Shown one piece after another: positions 25,290-26,070 of a DNA stretch of 26,070 nucleotides. Source of the DNA: a bacterium (GTDB lineage Bacteria; Planctomycetota; UBA11346). Numbering within the stretch: position 1 is the first letter of the stretch; each line of letters starts with the position of its first letter. The translations under genes and the position numbers were made by a program. Location: the NCBI GenBank assembly GCA_020049615.1, contig JAIFKN010000233.1, positions 1 to 26,070 of the forward strand, read 5' to 3'. The notes under the pieces were generated by a model. That model ran no database searches. It was not told where the DNA came from and saw only the letters and a list, made by a program, of their open reading frames with translations.

Positions 25290-26070
25290 TCAGGCTGCCT
25301 TGTCGATGGGCTTGGCGAGCTTGTACACCTTTTTCAAGCCGGCGAGGGCGTCGAAACCGTCGTCGCAGGCGATGAACGCGTCGAAGGCGACCAGGGCTGG
25401 ATGGCCCTCGGGCAGCACGCGGTAGTCGCGGCCGGCGGTGGCCAGGCTCATGTCGAGGCCGAGCGGCACGCAGCGGGTGAGGAAGGCGGTCTCGAAGGCC
25501 AGGCCGATCGGCATGCCGTCGATCTGCACCTTGGGCAGCATGATGCCGATGTTCGACAGGCCGACCGACATGCGCACGCCCTGCAGGGCCGGATCGGCGC
25601 CGATGCGGCGGATCGACTCGACCGCCGAGCGCAGCAGCTGCTCGGTGTCGGTGGCCATCGGCCCGACCGAGACGTCGAGGATGCAGTCGGAGAGGCGGAG
25701 GTCCGCGTGCTCGGCGCGGGCGCGGTCGATCAGGCGGCGGGCGGTGTCGGTGACCTCGTCGGCGTTCTTGTTCGGCGTGGCGACACCGTGTTCCATGCGC
25801 TCGGAGGCCATGAACAGCACCTGGGCGCCATGGATGCGGCGGAGCGACAGCAGCTCCCAGCGCGTCTCGGCCACCGAGTTGACGATCGGCGGGTGGCCGC
25901 CGGCCCTGGCCGGATCGTAGGCGCGCTGGCCGGCCTCCTGGCTGGCGGGCGCCGGGCTGTCGATCGACAGGGGCACGCCGACCGCCGACTGCACCGTGCG
26001 GACCAGCTCGGCGACGAAGGCCGGATCGGTCTCGCCAGCGGTGCCGGCGTTGACGTTCAGCAGCGGCGCG
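25290..26070 (-). CDS. Pterin-binding (DHPS-like) methyltransferase, 5' end off the right edge
   Basis: Frame is open from the right edge to a TGA at 25290 (260 codons visible). The edge part reads 'APLLNVNAGTAGETDP' and 'VPLSIDS', the strand-end motifs of pterin-binding TIM barrels (AcsE, MtgA, MetH domain). 'PPIVNSV' and 'GLSNIGIMLPKVQIDGMPI' follow, with the Ser-Asn and Asn residues used for pterin binding in relatives. A methyl-tetrahydrofolate:corrinoid methyltransferase is the best reading, rather than dihydropteroate synthase, because of the linked UroD-type and CobW genes. No B12-binding domain is visible in this part. A GTG at 25994 lies in frame, but homology continues upstream, so it is not the start. 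Confidence 0.88.
   Translation of the reverse strand, partial: APLLNVNAGTAGETDPAFVAELVRTVQSAVGVPLSIDSPAPASQEAGQRAYDPARAGGHPPIVNSVAETRWELLSLRRIHGAQVLFMASERMEHGVATPNKNADEVTDTARRLIDRARAEHADLRLSDCILDVSVGPMATDTEQLLRSAVESIRRIGADPALQGVRMSVGLSNIGIMLPKVQIDGMPIGLAFETAFLTRCVPLGLDMSLATAGRDYRVLPEGHPALVAFDAFIACDDGFDALAGLKKVYKLAKPIDKAA

Overview
The window is GC-rich (roughly two-thirds G+C by eye) and densely coded. It carries no rRNA, tRNA, insertion sequence, prophage or CRISPR that I can recognise. Several hallmarks point to the Planctomycetota/Verrucomicrobiota/Lentisphaerota (PVC) group: a short ECF sigma factor of the Rhodopirellula/Verrucomicrobium type paired with a FecR-like regulator, a lone pseudopilin with an H-X9-DG motif, a secreted sulfatase beside formylglycine-enzyme-like folds, and a large cytosolic-looking beta-helix protein. 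The genus cannot be named from the sequence alone.

Left block (1-9960, all on the minus strand, read right to left): a monomeric NADP isocitrate dehydrogenase, a polysaccharide-deacetylase-like exported protein, then a tight six-gene run. That run is ECF sigma factor, FecR-like anti-sigma/sensor, a double FGE-sulfatase-fold exported protein, an H-X9-DG pseudopilin, an S1-type sulfatase and an S15/CocE-type hydrolase cut by the left edge. Four of the five junctions are 8-bp or 4-bp overlaps or a 3-nt gap, so this looks like one sigma-controlled operon for surface or exported polymer handling.

Middle block (10067-20475, plus strand): a SpoIIE/PP2C-type phosphatase with an unfamiliar N-terminal domain, a typical 2-Cys peroxiredoxin with a strong hairpin terminator, a 1466-residue coiled-coil protein containing a long internal repeat (one half copy plus three full copies), an AraD-type sugar-phosphate epimerase whose GTG start overlaps the coiled-coil stop codon, and a 996-residue right-handed beta-helix protein with a CBM9/DOMON-like C-terminus. 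A 177-nt space with four stem-loops separates this block from the next, convergent one.

Right block (20653-26070, minus strand): a partial pterin-binding (methyltetrahydrofolate-type) methyltransferase, an amidohydrolase, a uroporphyrinogen-decarboxylase-family (MtaA-like) protein fused to a C-terminal thioredoxin-like domain, and two overlapping CobW/COG0523 GTPases with different degenerate motifs. Together they suggest a corrinoid-linked one-carbon or demethylation module whose corrinoid protein would lie beyond the right edge. The 58-nt leader before the first CobW gene can form two mutually exclusive hairpins.

The items most worth a second look are the repeat coiled-coil/AraD pair, the sigma-FecR-led pseudopilin/sulfatase operon with a TGCTAAG box at an identical 27-nt distance from two start codons, and the UroD-thioredoxin/double-CobW cluster with its switch-like leader.
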